Assembly (NCBI GenBank): GCA_025175895.1
Contig: CM045997.1
Coordinates: forward strand, 106,316,479 to 106,380,478
DNA length: 64,000 nucleotides
DNA from: Wurfbainia villosa
Taxonomy: Eukaryota > Streptophyta > Magnoliopsida > Zingiberales > Zingiberaceae
Direction of reading: 5' to 3'
Each line of letters starts with the position of its first letter. Positions within the stretch are counted from its first letter, which is position 1. The position numbers and the translations under genes are program-made. The notes beneath the pieces are model-generated. The model ran no database searches and was not told where the DNA came from. It saw only the letters and a program-made list of their open reading frames with translations. This document shows positions 1-12,115 of this stretch, piece after piece.

Positions 1-788
1 CAAGTGTTCAATCTGAAAATAAACAAAAAGTCATTCAGTTGACTCGAGCACGAGTCAATTGATAGTTTTCGACATCGAACAGAAAGTTCAGAAGTCAACT
101 TGAGCAATTCGAGACCAAACAAAAAGGACTTCAGTGAATTGATAGAGTTGACTTATGTTTTCCCAGAATCATTAGAAGATTTAGAAGTCGACTTGGGAAG
201 TTAACTTCTCGACACAAAGTCGATTGATGGTTATTTCAGGAAGTTATTAAGGCGGATCCTAAAGATGTGGGCTTGCCATCTCCTAAGATATCGGTTATAT
301 CAAAAACAACAATCAAGTAATGGTGATGAAGATAAAAGGTTGTGTGCTGCTCGTCTTAAAATCAATGAGGTGGCTTTGTCAGATACATTGGAGGAGCTCC
401 AAGGTGAGTATTGGTGCATTCCAGGACCTTCATAGAGCAAATCTAAAGCGATCAAGCAAGCAATACTTTATTCATTTGTAATCTTTTTATTTTATAAGTT
501 TATTTTTGCTTGCAGTTTTTGTGCTTCTGGTATTGATGTAAGAACAAATTTTGTAAGAGGTTTCTCCGTCTCAAAAAAATGTCCGACAAAGAGAAAGATA
601 ATGGGTATGTGGAGAGACACACAAGCCTTGGTGTAGCAACCCTAGGGGGGTTGTGACCATGTAAATTCAGATGTTGTGTTCTTGTACCTTTTGTTGTGTT
701 TTCTATTTTCTATTTTCCACTGCACTAATAATTGTATATAAGAAAGATTCTATTTACCCCCTCCTCTATCGGCACAACCAGTCCAACA
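1..788 (+). mobile_element. 3' part of an LTR, cut by the window edge (element A)
   Basis: The sequence ends ...CTATCGGCACAACC... at GTCCAACA (781-788) and is followed two bases later by TGGTATCATAGT (791-802), a mutated tRNA-iMet primer-binding site. Motifs such as GTTGACTCGAG near the start recall the palindrome-rich LTRs found elsewhere in the window. The 5' end of this LTR is outside the window. It is the upstream LTR of the gag-only element continuing to about 8.1 kb. Confidence 0.6.
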
Positions 789-1315
789 AGTGGTATCATA
801 GTCAAGATGCTTTGAAGAGACTTAATAGTCTTCCAAGCACAACGAGAGAGAAAAGAAGTTACCGAACTCGATGGACCTTCGAGACGGGTTAGGATTCGAC
901 ATCTGAGCACCTCCATCATGTGCGTTAGCAGGATTTGGTCAATAGAAGTTCAAAATACAGTTCTTTCTTCAAGTTAACATTGAAGAATGGTTTGCTTTGA
1001 AAGACACACAAGCCTTGGTCTAGCAATCCTAGAAGGCTTGTGACCCATGTAAATTCAGATGTTGTGAACTTGTACCTTTTGTTGTGTTTTCTATTTTCCA
1101 CTGCACTACAAATTGTATATAAGAAAGATTCTATTTACCCCGCCCCCCTCTATCGGCACAACCAGTCCGATAAATAGTATCATAGTCAAGATGCTTTGAA
1201 GAGACTTAATAGCCTTTCAAGCACAATGAGAGAGAAAAGAAGAAGTTACCGAACTCGATGGACCTTCGAGACGGGTTAGGATTCGACATCTGAGCACCTC
1301 CACCATGTGGGTTAA
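615..1315 (+). repeat. 387-bp offset tandem duplication at the LTR/gag junction of element A
   Basis: The stretch from AGACACACAAGCC at 615 through the LTR end, primer site and gag start (about 928) reappears at 1002-1315 with scattered substitutions. Each copy contains GTAAATTCAGATGTTGTG, AAGAAAGATTCTATTTACCC, TATCATAGTCAAGATGCTTT and CGAGACGGGTTAGG. Both the LTR 3' end and the primer site are thus present twice. Confidence 0.9.
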
Positions 1316-2144
1316 GACAAGCATTCAAAGGTTGAGAGGTGGTTAACCTTTAAAGAAGACGTTGAGGAACCATCCACCTCATCATTCGAGAGGAGGAAAG
1401 GCCTATGACCTAGAACAAGAAGAGGCTTCTATTCCTATAGTAAATGAGGACCTATCATCCACTCCTTCAAGTTATGATAAAGAGTCGTGTGCCACCCTTA
1501 TAAGGATTGAGGAATCTACATCTAAAGGAATACTAGTTTTAGTTAATAAAAATAAATACCGCATTATGTGCTTTCGGTGTAAGGAACTAGGATACTACAA
1601 AAATAAATGTCCTACTTTAGCAACAACAACAAAGTCTTATCCCACTAGGTGGGGTCGGCTATATGGATCCTTCTACGTCATTGGACTCTATCCCCTACTA
1701 TATCATCATCTATATTTAAATATATTTTATTTTATTTTATTGTTGCTAACCAAATCTTTTTTGGTCTTTCTCTTTCTCGTTTAATGTGTATATTTATCAT
1801 CATTTCACATTGCCTAACTGGAGTATTTATTGGCCGTCTAAGTACATGCCCGTACCACCTTAAACGTATCTCTCGGAGCTTTCCTTCAATAGATGCAACA
1901 TCGACTTTTTCTCTAATGCTCTCATTTTTATTTTATTCATCCTCGTATGCCCACACATCCACCTTAACATCCTCATCTCTGCAACTCTCATCTTTTACTC
2001 ATGTGCTCAAGTCGTAGCCCAACATTCAAAACAATATAACATAGCAGGTCTAATCGTCGTTTTGTAGAACTTCCCTTTAAGTTTTAGAGGCACTTTACGA
2101 TCACATAAAACACCCAATATTTTCCTCCATTTCAACCATCTTGC

Positions 2145-4316
2145 TTATATTCTATGTAAGGCATCTCTATCAATCCCTCCATCATCTTGTAAAAATGATC
2201 CTAAATATTTAAAATTCTCAGTTCCAAACAACTCATCATCTCTTATCTTAACACTTATCTCATTACGTCTAATATTGCTAAACTTAAATTTCATATATTT
2301 TGTCTTTACTCTACTAAGCCTAAAACCTTTCACTTCTAGTATTTTCCGTCAAGATTCTAGTTTAGCATTTACTCCTTCACGTCTCTCATATACTAAAACA
2401 ATATCATCTGTAAACAACATGCATCACGGTACTGTGTCTTGAATGTGTCCAGTGAGTTCGTCCATGATTAGTGTAAAAAGATAGGGACTTAAAGCTGATC
2501 CTTGATGTAACCCTATCTTTATTGAAAATGATTCAATTAATCCGCCTGAAGTCTTCACTCTAATCATTACTTCCTAATACATATCCTTAATTAGTTCAAT
2601 ATATGTTACACTAACACCTCTTTTTTCTAAAATTCCCCATATAATTTCTCTTGGAACTCTATCATAAGTTTTTTCTAAATCAATGAATATTATGTGTAGA
2701 TCCTGCTTTTGCTCTCTATATTTTTCAATTAGTTGTCTGAGAAGATGTATAACTTCTATTGTCAAGCTTCCTGCCATGAATCTAAATTGATTTTCGAGAA
2801 CCGTGGTCTCCTTACTTAATCTTTTTTCTATTACTCTTTCCCAAAGTTTCATAGTATGACTCATTAGTTTAATACCCCTATAGTTTTCACAAGTTTGTAT
2901 GTCTCACTTATTCTTATATAAGAAAATTAGAATACTTACCCTTCATTGATCAGACATCCTTTTTGTTTTCAATATCATGTTAAATAACTTTGTAAATCAT
3001 TCAATACCTTGTTTCCCTAGACACTTCCATACCTCTATCAGAATATCATCTGGTCCAACAGTTTTTCCATTTTACATTCCATTTAAAGCTTATTTTATTT
3101 TTGAAATTTGAATTCTACGATAGAAATTTAAATTTTTATACTCAAATGACCTACTTAAATTACCTAAATTAAGTTAGTCTCCTAAACCTTTATTAAAAAG
3201 TCGATGAAAATATCTCTTCCACCGCTCTTTTATTTCTTCATCATTTACTAGTACCCTATTGCATTCATCTTTAATACATCTTATTTGATTAAGATTTTTT
3301 GTCTTCCTCTCTCTCACTTTAGCTATTTTATAAATGTCTCTTTCCCCTTCTTTTGTGTCTAATTTTCGATATAACCGTTCAAAAGTTTCAGTCTTAGCTT
3401 CATTCACTGCTTTCTTAGCTTCTTTCTTGACTATTATATATTTTTTTCAAATTTTTCTCATTTTTTACAAATATATAATTTCTTATACGTTGTTCGTTTT
3501 TCCTTGACTTTCTCTTGCACTTTCTCATTCCACCACCAAGATTCTTTATTTGGTGGTGCATGTCTCTTTGACTCACCGAGTACACTCTTGGCTACTATTT
3601 TCAACTTTGATATCATCTTATCCCATGTCGTATTAAGGTCACTATATATTTCATCTAATACTTGTACTCCTACCTTCTCTTTGAATATATTTAATTTCTC
3701 ATCTTTTAATTTCCACCACTTAATTCTAGAAATCGTGTATATTTTTCTTCTATTAATATGTTTGAAGCGTATATCCAATACTACTAACCTATGTTGAGTA
3801 GTTAAACTTTCTCCACGGATAACCTTACAATCTTTCTATCTCTCTTCCTAACCATAAGAAAATCAATTTGTGATTTATTATTTCCACTTTTGAACGTGAC
3901 CAAGTGTTCTTCTCTTTTCTTAAAAAATATATTAGCTAGTATAAGATCATATACTATTGCAAAATTCAATATAATTTTATCTTCTTCATTTCTTGTTCCA
4001 AACCCATAACCCCCATGCAAGGTTTTAAATCTCGACTCGTATCGGAATTTCGGTCTACGACCGGAACGATACGGTTTCGGTATCGTATCGTCCGTATCGA
4101 TACTATTTCGGTATTTTTTTTAAACATTAATATTAATTATTTGATTTTTTTTAATTTTAGTTAATTTTTAAAAAAGAATTTAAGATTTAATTTTACCTAA
4201 ATTATAAATTCAAATTTAGAATTTTAATTAAAATATTTTTTATTTTTTTATTTTTATTTAATATATAAATTAATTAATAATTTATTTAATTAAATTTTAC
4301 AGTTTAATATATATAT

Positions 4317-4361
<45 letters not shown>

Positions 4362-5177
4362 GATTTCGATCGCGATCGCGTTTCGCGATCGGAAGCGCGA
4401 TCGCGGCTTTCGCGCGCGATCGGGAAGCGCGATCGCTTCCCGATCGCAGTCGCGATCGTCTTCCCGGGCGCGCGATCGGAATGCGATCGCGACGCGCGAT
4501 CGCCTTCGCCGCCATGCGCCGCCAGCATGCTGTCGCCGTGCTGCCGCCGCCTCTGCGTCGTCGCCGCCGCCGCCTCTGCGTCGTCGCCGCCGCCGTCGGT
4601 ACGGTACGCGTTTCGGTTTCGGTAATTTGTCGGAACAAAAAATTTCAGTGATTTCGTTCGAAACGGCTCGAAATTTAAAACCTTGCCCCCATGCACCCTC
4701 TCATATTCATCATTTTTCACTCCGACATACCCATTTAAATATCCTCGTATTAAAATCATCCCATTTAATGGAATATTTTATAATATTTCATCCAAGTCAT
4801 CCCAAAGCCTTAATTTGGTATTTTCATCTAATCCTATTTGAGGTGCATATACACTAATTACGTTCATAGTTTCTTTCTTCACTATTATTTTGAGAGCTAT
4901 AATTCTATCCCTCTTTCTAATTACTCCTACAACTTCATCCTTTAACGAACTATCTACAATAATACCCACTCCATTTCTTGTTTTACTCTTTCCTATATAC
5001 CATAACTTAAAACCCGAGTTCTCTATCATCTTTGTCTTCTCACCTACTCATTTTGTCTCCTGTATACATACAATATTAATTTTTCTCTTAAACATCGTAT
5101 CTACTATCTCCATTATTTTACTAGTGAGAGTTTCTATGTTTCATGTACCAAATCTTAAACTATTAGTTTTTCTATAA
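2145..5177 (-). pseudogene. RTE LINE polyprotein (endonuclease plus reverse transcriptase), broken
   Basis: Pieces in order: endonuclease at 5177-4700 and 4017-3460, linker at 3407-3174, reverse transcriptase at about 2960-2400 (motif FIDLEKTYDRVP; the YADD-equivalent area near 2400 is damaged), and the C-terminal part at 2333-2145. In-frame stops and frame changes separate the pieces. The hAT insertion at 4018-4685 lies inside the endonuclease. Confidence 0.85.
4018..4685 (-). mobile_element. Non-autonomous hAT element (668 bp) nested in the LINE
   Basis: Ends CAAGGTTTTAAAT... and ...ATTTAAAACCTTG, flanked by the perfect 8-bp duplication CCCCCATG (4010-4017 and 4686-4693). The left 90 bp match the left end of the hAT element at 16668-21802 almost word for word (e.g. 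CCGGAACGATACGGTTTCGG), so it is an internally deleted relative in the same orientation. It has an AT-rich middle with a TTTA repeat (about 4316-4357) and a GCGATCGC-rich block (4365-4600). The long ORFs in that block are composition artefacts. Confidence 0.93.
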
Positions 5178-6340
5178 TATTTGTTCATATTCAATCTATA
5201 GTGTGAGAACTCTTGCTTATTTAACATTATACCCAAGTTCTCATGAAGATGTAACGGTCCTTGCCAATATGTTGCAGTCGAACTCTGCAACGTTAACTTT
5301 TGCATATTTTTCACTACACCCGAGTTCTAAAAATGTAGCGATCCTTGTCGAGACGTTACAATCGGACCCTGTAATGCATTCCTTCTGGGGAACAACCTAG
5401 CATTAGCATAATAGTTTGATTGATCCATTCATTGAATATTTATCTTAGTTTAACGCTGGCTGACAACCTAACACAACCCTCCTCCTTTATTCGGGCTTGG
5501 AACCGGCCATGACAAGACTAACTTATCATGGGCGGAGTTAAATGTCCTACCTTAGTGAAAAAAAAACAAAACAAAAGACTTAAGTGACAACTAAAGCCAA
5601 GGAGACAGTCAAAAGAGAAGTATTCGCAGTACACAAAGCAAAGGAACACAGTGTGCTTTACATGCAATGGGCGAGGGTACTATTGAAACCAATACCAAAA
5701 TAGAACACTATTAAATGGGAATAAGGGTAAAAGCAAAGATTAAGAGGTAGCTCCTAAGGTAAACCCCGATGTATCATTTAGCTATCTCGCCATTTATAAT
5801 GTTACGTTTCATCATGATAAAAAGCATGTTAGAACTAAACATATTGATTTTAGTGTTATACGGCATCAAGAAAGGAAATCATATGTCCCTATGATTAACT
5901 CTAGACAATTTCATGTTCAGAATGAAGAACTTAGGACTAGAGAACTAGAAAAGGAAATCAAGCCTTGATACCTTAGAGAAGACCCCAAGAAAAATGACTA
6001 ACGAGTTTAGTGGGTCAAAGAATCAAAACCCAGAATTAGAAAGAAAATACCAATCCAAGGACAAGGAAGGCTTGAACCGCAAGTCTAAGTCCAAGAAGAA
6101 CATGTCTACCTACCATAGGGTCCATTTAACTATGGAACCAAGTCAAGATCCAAGAGTGATTAGAAGGTATTAAGGGAGGTCATCCCCAGTGTTGATCTTA
6201 ATGAGGCTACCATAGCTAAGACTTCTTAGAAGCCTAGAAGATTTATTAAGAGTATCTAGAGATTATCCTTAGTGAGTACCTAGTGCACCCAAGAAGTTCC
6301 AATAGATATTAAGTTCCTAAGTGTTTCCTCCCTTCACACT

Positions 6341-8330
6341 AAATGGATATAGTTAGTGTCAACTTAGAGTGGTAGGGCAGTTAATCTAATCATAATGAAG
6401 TTGACACTTTAGGACATTTTCGAGGTATTGAGATATCTTGAAAATGAAACTTCAAATCCTACTCTAGAAGGTTCTAAAATGTGCCGATAGGAATTGAGTC
6501 TTAAGTTATTAAAATTGGTACATTGGGACCGAATATGAAAGTGTACTAAGTTTGGAGTTTTGACACATTCGAAGGAGTAACATGCGTGTTTCAAATTTTA
6601 TATTTGGCATAATATCAGATGATGACGCATACCTTGCCATGTTGTCATCATTTGCTTCATCTGATCACGTTTTCATATTAATAGGTTTTACACGATGAAT
6701 TAAGTTTTGTCATGATATCTCTCTTTTGAATTTATATTATGAGGAATTGATATGTGCATTTTATAGTTGTCATGTCATGTCATACATACATCATGTCATA
6801 GTGAATTGCATCTAAATCCTAACCATGTTAAATTTCTTTTGAAAGTTATGCATTTGATTATGTCATATTCATTTTATGCATTGATTTAAATTTTACATAA
6901 TTAAAGACAAATGACACTATTTAACATCCTAGGTAGGATAATGAATTTATGAATGCCTACATAAATATGCATGATCGCCTAGTATAGAAGGAATTTTATT
7001 ACATCTCCAAAGAATCATAGGATTAACTTGTATTGTATTGAAACATATTAAATACAAGTGAGATGTTATGATGATAAGCTAAGTTTAAGATGTAGACATG
7101 GTGCATCTAAATGAACTAAGCATCATTCAAATGACCTTGTGCAGACCAATCATAGGAAAAACTAACATAAAGTCCCGTATATTTAGCTCATAGATCATGA
7201 TTTTTTTTGCAAAATATTTTTAAAAATCATTTTTGAAAATCTTGGTGTATTCTATTTACTGATAGAAATCATTATTGATAATGTTGATATAAAGTTAGAG
7301 TGACACATTGAAGGTTTCAATAGTTTCCAACTTTATGTCATTCTTTGAAAATAATTGATATTTTCTTAGAAAACTATTTTTCACTAATAGTTTTTGACAG
7401 AAGTAATGTTTAATGAATTTTCATGATTTTTCAAAATTTATAAAATTATTTATGCTTTTTTAAATTTTGAACTATTGCATTATTCAAACTAGTCGACTGA
7501 TTTAGAACATATGGCATGTTGTCTTTCACTGATAGCTCGTCTAGAGTATCAATCAATTGCTTAAAAACATCAATCGGCCAGTACTTAGGATTTAGGCTAA
7601 AACTTTGTTGTTTCGGCCAATTGTGTTTACTCCTAAGCTTTCAACTATCTTCAACCCTCTGATATACTTGGATAAACATCCAAAGGGAGAATTTCCTAGT
7701 GAAAAATAAAAGGAATGTTAAAAAGGGAAGGATGAAGAATTGAAGAGGAGGTTAAGGATCAAAAAGTCAGACTATAGCTCTATGTCATAAATAAAGTTAT
7801 TATGAAATTGTATTCCTCAATGGCATTTGATTGTCCATAGCTCAATACAAAAGATGTACAGCAAGGAATAAGTGATAAAAGAGGAAATGTATTAAGGGTT
7901 CTATTGAGTCATCACTCGAAAATAATATTTGTGACTATTTTAAGATATGATAAAATATTCATCAATACGCGGCAATGTGAAATATAATATGATGAAGACC
8001 TATAATACAACATTGAAGGAAAAATATAAAGCATAACTTCTATTGTAATTTTAACTTGTGATATTATTCCAAGTTGAGCTTAAGATGGATGATTTATGCC
8101 TTCTAGTCAAAAACCTATTGTGTGCTAAAAGGTTCCCTAATAAAACCCTTTAATAGCAGGACCAATGCAACCAGATGATAAAACTTAGGGAAGAAAGTGA
8201 GCACTCGAACCTAACAGTCCATAGTTAGGCCACATAGAAGGGTACATGCAGCTTTGAAGAATTATACATCTTCCTCTAAATGAACATTGCTAGGACCGTT
8301 AGTAGTTGTTCAAGTGGATTTGGACATCTA
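6341..8330 (+). other. Non-coding interior of element A
   Basis: AT-rich, no supportable ORF. Stretches resemble 54540-56000 of the other gag-only element: both have a CTTGGTG...TGATAGAA...GTTGATA...AAAGT block (about 7240-7300 and 5540x) and a run of ATGTCAT-rich sequence. This supports a shared family in which the region after gag is long but empty. The 3' LTR of element A is not clearly recognisable. Confidence 0.5.
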
Positions 8331-8760
8331 TCTTCCCGACACTCTACCTTCTCCTTAGTGTTCTGCCAGAGAGCTATGGAAACAACCCTTGCCGTTTGCT
8401 ATAAACTAAAACATATATTCTAGCAGTTCAAAGCCCAATAATTGGAATGAGGAAAATCAGTAATCAGCAATATGAAAGGATTCAAAAAGAAAGGGATTTT
8501 TAAATTGAGAAGATGAAAGATAGGCAAAGGGGACAAACCATCGTCGTAGTGGCTAGGCAAACTAATTTGATTAGTTCATTCAAAAGCTACATAATCTCTA
8601 TGTATAGATATACAAGAGATCAGATCAACATAAGAATTAATACAACAACAATCAAGACTAATCCCATTAGATGGAGTAGGCCAACGCAAGAATTAATAAT
8701 AATAATAATTAATCTAACAACCTATTCTAAAGGATAATATTTTGAAAGAGAACTAATAAT
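8331..8760 (-). repeat. Partial duplicate of 12120-12450 with a LINE tail relic
   Basis: AAAGGATTCAAAAAGAAAGG and the next 80 bp (8475-8560) recur at 12364-12450, and TTAGTGTTCTGCCAGAGAGC (8355) recurs near 12260 and, more diverged, near 10440. The copy stops before the GC-rich part of the 12.4-kb exon candidate. ACAACAACAATCAAGACTAA with CCCATTAGATGG (about 8642-8680) is a truncated RTE-LINE 3' tail. Confidence 0.65.
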
Positions 8761-9091
8761 AATAAATCTAATGACCCATCTTAAATAAAATATTTTGAAG
8801 GGGTTATTTAAGTATGTCTATTTGGGGATCATATGATTCCACTGTAGACCTCCTTCAGACAGCATTATGATAGACACATATCCATCTATGATTCTTCCTT
8901 GAGCCCAAGGCCTGACTAAATAGATATGCCTAAAATTTCTTTGATGACGAGGTGTATTGTGTCGGGTCTTCATTGTGAGTTATGTGTAAGCCAATATTTT
9001 CTTTTGTAAGAACAACTTTAGCATTGAGTTTTCCTCAACAAATTATGACGAAAGAATATTTTACACCATGCATTCATTGTGCAGTAGTTAG

Positions 9092-9574
9092 CAAGGTTTT
9101 AAAAGCCGTTTCGTTTCGCTCGAAACGAACGAAACATTCCGTTCCGACGCGCGATCGAAATGAAACGCCACGCGAAATTTCGCGTGACAGAGCAACGACG
9201 GCGACGCAGAGTAGCGGCGATCGCAATCACGTTCCCCGCGCGATCGCGTTCCACATGCGATCGCGGGATCGCGATCGCGTTCCCCGCGCGATCGCGGGAT
9301 CGCGATCGCGAACACGATCGCAATCCCAATCTACGATCCCACATTAATTAAAAATTAAATTTATATAATTAACTAAATTATAATTTCTATATTATAATAT
9401 TATTAATTAAAAATTTATATATAATATAAATTAATTAAACCGTAAAATTAATTAAATAAATTATTAATTAATTTATATTGTCGAAACAATATCGGCACGC
9501 ACGATACGATATCGAAACCATATCGTTCCGGTCACTGACCGAAATCTCGGTACGACTCGGCATTTAAAACCTTG
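9092..9574 (+). mobile_element. Non-autonomous hAT element (483 bp)
   Basis: Terminal inverted repeats CAAGGTTTTAAAA and TTTAAAACCTTG, flanked by the 8-bp duplication GTAGTTAG (9084-9091 and 9575-9582). Compared with the 4018-4685 and 16668-21802 elements it is inverted: its right end carries the conserved 90-bp end, and its GCGATCGC-rich block (9120-9330) is on the left. No transposase. Confidence 0.93.
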
Positions 9575-10856
9575 GTAGTTAGTACATTGAGATGTCTTGT
9601 AACATCTTTTCTTTGAGTATAAGCAAGTCTAATAGTGTCGCTCCAGGGAAATCACTTGATGTTGTTAATGAGGGCAAGGTATTGTTGCTTTGTTCTCTTG
9701 AATGATAGAAGTAGAGATGGTTGTGAATGAAAGACACAAAGAGGCTTTAGTGCAGAGGATTCAGTTATAGGTGTTGCAATGATTGTGATAGATGGATTCT
9801 TTTTTACCATTATCAATAATTAGATTCTTATATTAATTGTCTCTATAGTCATCTTATGTTCCTTTGCTCTATTTCGTCTACTATTTTTTTTTTCCGATTG
9901 TACTTCAACCTTACTTGTATAAACCATCTCAAATAATGAATTGATCACAAATTTATTATTTCCTCATTTTTTTTCAAAGATCTTTCCTTCTTGCAATCGT
10001 GCAAAAGATAATTCAACTTTTATGATGCAAGGATACTACATCTTAACCTCCCTTTTGGATGTTAGGATAAAACCCTTTAATAAAAGTATTCAATAATTCT
10101 TGCTCTAGCCAACCACAAGTTTGGTAAAAGATTTAGAGAAAACATGGGATATGATAATGATAGTAATGGTGGTGGTGGTGAGGAACCTAACTCTAATACC
10201 AAGTTCATAGGACCCCTCATCCTATCTCGTAGGAAACCAAAGAAAAGGGGAAAACATAAGATCATTTTGAGGGGAGATTGACCTCCAATAATCAAACCAA
10301 TTTAATTAATTCATTTCTATTGTTTTCCTTTAAAGGCTATATAATGTCTTTGTATATAGGCATATAAAAGTGTCTTGTCAATATAAAAATTAATAATAAT
10401 AATAATAAATCTAACTATCATCTTGACGTTCTTCCTTTTTAATGTTCTACCAGAAAGCTATGGGAACCCTTGTTATTTGTTGTAAATCTAATGATATTTT
10501 GACAAAGTTATGATAGAAAATATCCTTCTATGATTTTTCCTTAAGCCCGAGCCTGAATAGATATGCCTAAAATTTCTTTGATGATGAAGTGTATTGTGTT
10601 AGGTCTTCATTGCGAGTTTATGAGCATGCCAATGTTTTCTTTTGTGAGAGCGACTTTTGCATTGAGTCTTGACTTTATCTTGTGTTGAGTCGTCAATGAG
10701 TTAATTGTGCAACAGTTAGTGCATTGAGATGCCTTGTGACATTTTTTTTTTTTTTGAGTAGAAGAGAGTTCGATAGTGTCACTCGAAAGAAATTACTTGA
10801 TGTTGTTGATGAGGGTAAGTCATTGTTGCTTTTTGTCCTCTTGAATGATGAACATA

Positions 10857-11017
10857 AAAAGGATAACTCGGTGCACGAAGCTCCTACCAATGCGAGGTCT
10901 CGAGGTAAAGTCTATTGTACACAGTCTTACTCTGCTTTGCAAAAGGTTATTTTCACAACTCGAATTCGTAACCAGATCACATGACAACAATTTTACCATT
11001 GTGCCAAGGCTCTCCTT
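10857..11017 (-). mobile_element. Au-type tRNA-derived SINE
   Basis: On the minus strand it begins GAGAGCCTTGGCACAATGGTAA with the pol III A-box, then a degenerate B-box region (GGTTACGAATTCGAG near 10970), and the characteristic Au end GAGCTTCGTGCACCGAG. It is flanked by copies of CTTGAATGATG followed by an A-rich stretch (about 10840 and 11019), a target-site duplication. About 160 bp, diverged. Confidence 0.8.
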
Positions 11018-11369
11018 CTTGAATGATGGAAATAAAGATTGTTATAAATGAAAGAGATTTACAAAAAGGTTTTAATGCAAAGGTTCAATTATAAGTGTTG
11101 CAATGATTGTGATAAATTAATTCTTTCTAACCATTAGAAAAATTTACATCCTCATGTAAATTGTCTCTATAATTATCTTGTTGTTTGTTCCTTTGCTCTC
11201 TTTCTTCCACTAGTAATTTTTCCAATTGTACTTCAACCTTACTTGTATTATTACGAATCATCTCAAACAATGAATTGCTCACAATTTCATTATTTCCTCA
11301 TTCTTTTTCAAAGATTTTTTCTTCTTATAATCATGCAATGATAATTCAACTTTTACGATGCCAGGATAG

Positions 11370-11760
11370 TACATCTTAACCTTTTTTTTATGTTAGGATA
11401 AAACCCTTTAATAAAAGTAGCAAACAATTCTTGTTTTGACCAACCACAAGTTTAATTAGAGTTGGAGAAAGTGATTATGATATTTTTCTACTGTTATGAT
11501 GGGTTGAATTTTAGACGACTCATCTACATTCTCATACTCTTGAGGGTTGAAATAGGTGAGAAGATGATCTATGAACGCCTCCTATGATGCAGATTCATGG
11601 CATGAGTCAAATATCTAATACCATTGAAAAGTCTCCCGTTCTAAATGCAAAGAAGTTATCTCCACCTTGGAATCATCTAGCTTATCATGTAGGAGAAAAA
11701 GCTTTCACCTCTTAAAATAAGAGAATTTGTCTATTGTCTCATAGGATCTCTAATACGTTG
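11370..11760 (-). pseudogene. Ty3/gypsy gag fragment
   Basis: On the minus strand from about 11700: HDKLDDSKVEITSLHLE, then ETFQWY, an in-frame stop, IFDSCHESAS, a stop, EAFIDHLLTYFNPQEYENVD. The LHLE-x-x-x-x-QWY and F-P-x-EYEN pieces are the core of the Retrotrans_gag domain. A further piece near 11380-11460 (LLKGFYPNI) is the next part of that domain. At least two stops; no pol follows. Confidence 0.75.
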
Positions 11761-11936
11761 CTATTAGAATTGGCCAAGTATAAATAAACAAATAAAAAAA
11801 TATATAAATAAAGCTTTTTTAAATAAAAACATAACCAGTAGACTCAAGCTATTGAAAACTACGAAAGTAGCAATGAATATAACTGATGTTATGGGATGAT
11901 GATAACAATTGTGTTAAGGATGAAAGCATATAAGAG

Positions 11937-12115
11937 TACAACAATAATAACAACCAACCAAGTTTTATCCCATTAGGTGGGGTCAACTATATGGATTCTT
12001 CTATGTCATTGGACTCTATTCCCTACTATACCGTCATCTATACTTGAATAATTTTTTTTTATTTTATTATTGCTAATCAAAATTTTTTTTTATCTTCCTC
12101 TTCCTCTTCAGCGTT
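11937..12115 (-). mobile_element. 5'-truncated RTE LINE tail
   Basis: ACAACAATAATAACAACCAA followed by CCCATTAGGTGGGGTCAACT and ATATGGATTCTTCTATGTCA matches the 3' end of the full-length RTE LINE at 1621-1720. Only about 180 bp of 3' end remain, as is usual for incomplete reverse transcription. Confidence 0.85.

Larger units (their letters stand above)
1621..5538 (-). mobile_element. Full-length RTE-type LINE (inactive), nested in gag of element A
   Basis: The element runs right to left. Its 5' end near 5538 has the GGCCGGTTCCAAGCCCG motif of plant RTE LINEs, followed by an endonuclease (LRFGT-NIETLTSK, QETKW near 5060; GVGIIVDSSLKD near 4940), a reverse transcriptase (FIDLEKTYDRVPREI near 2660), a later YLGSFLQDDGG block and the 3' tail (CCCACCTAGTGGGATAAGAC, TTGTTGTTG) at 1621-1660. 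Target-site copies TAAATGTCCTACTTTAG (1604-1620) and TAAATGTCCTACCTTAG (5539-5555), one mismatch, bound it exactly. Frames are broken by stops and by a 668-bp hAT insertion, so it cannot move on its own. Its length without the insert is about 3.25 kb. Confidence 0.92.
1318..6340 (+). pseudogene. Decayed gag of element A, interrupted by a LINE
   Basis: Before the LINE (1362-1620) the frame gives an acidic region and a zinc-knuckle relic, CFRCKELGYYKNKC, where the usual His is Tyr. It resumes at 5556 after the LINE, with a second relic (CFTCNGRGYY near 5650) and a lysine/glutamate-rich tail to about 6340. Order and wording parallel the gag of the 51221-57930 element, e.g. CFECREYGHYKSKC there. 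Several in-frame stops make it non-coding today. No reverse transcriptase or integrase follows. Confidence 0.7.
8930..11480 (-). repeat. Degenerate tandem duplication containing gypsy gag-leader sequence
   Basis: Three blocks occur in the same order in two copies: TTTCTTTGATGA-GTGTATTGTGT (8940 and 10570), ACTTGATGTTGTT (9655 and 10796), and GTTAGGATAAAACCCTTTAATA (10060 and 11390). Copy 1 carries the hAT element at 9092-9574; copy 2 carries an Au SINE at 10857-11017. Removing these inserts brings the offset to roughly 1.1-1.2 kb. On the minus strand the last block reads like the Ty3/gypsy gag FLxGLxPxI region. Confidence 0.7.
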
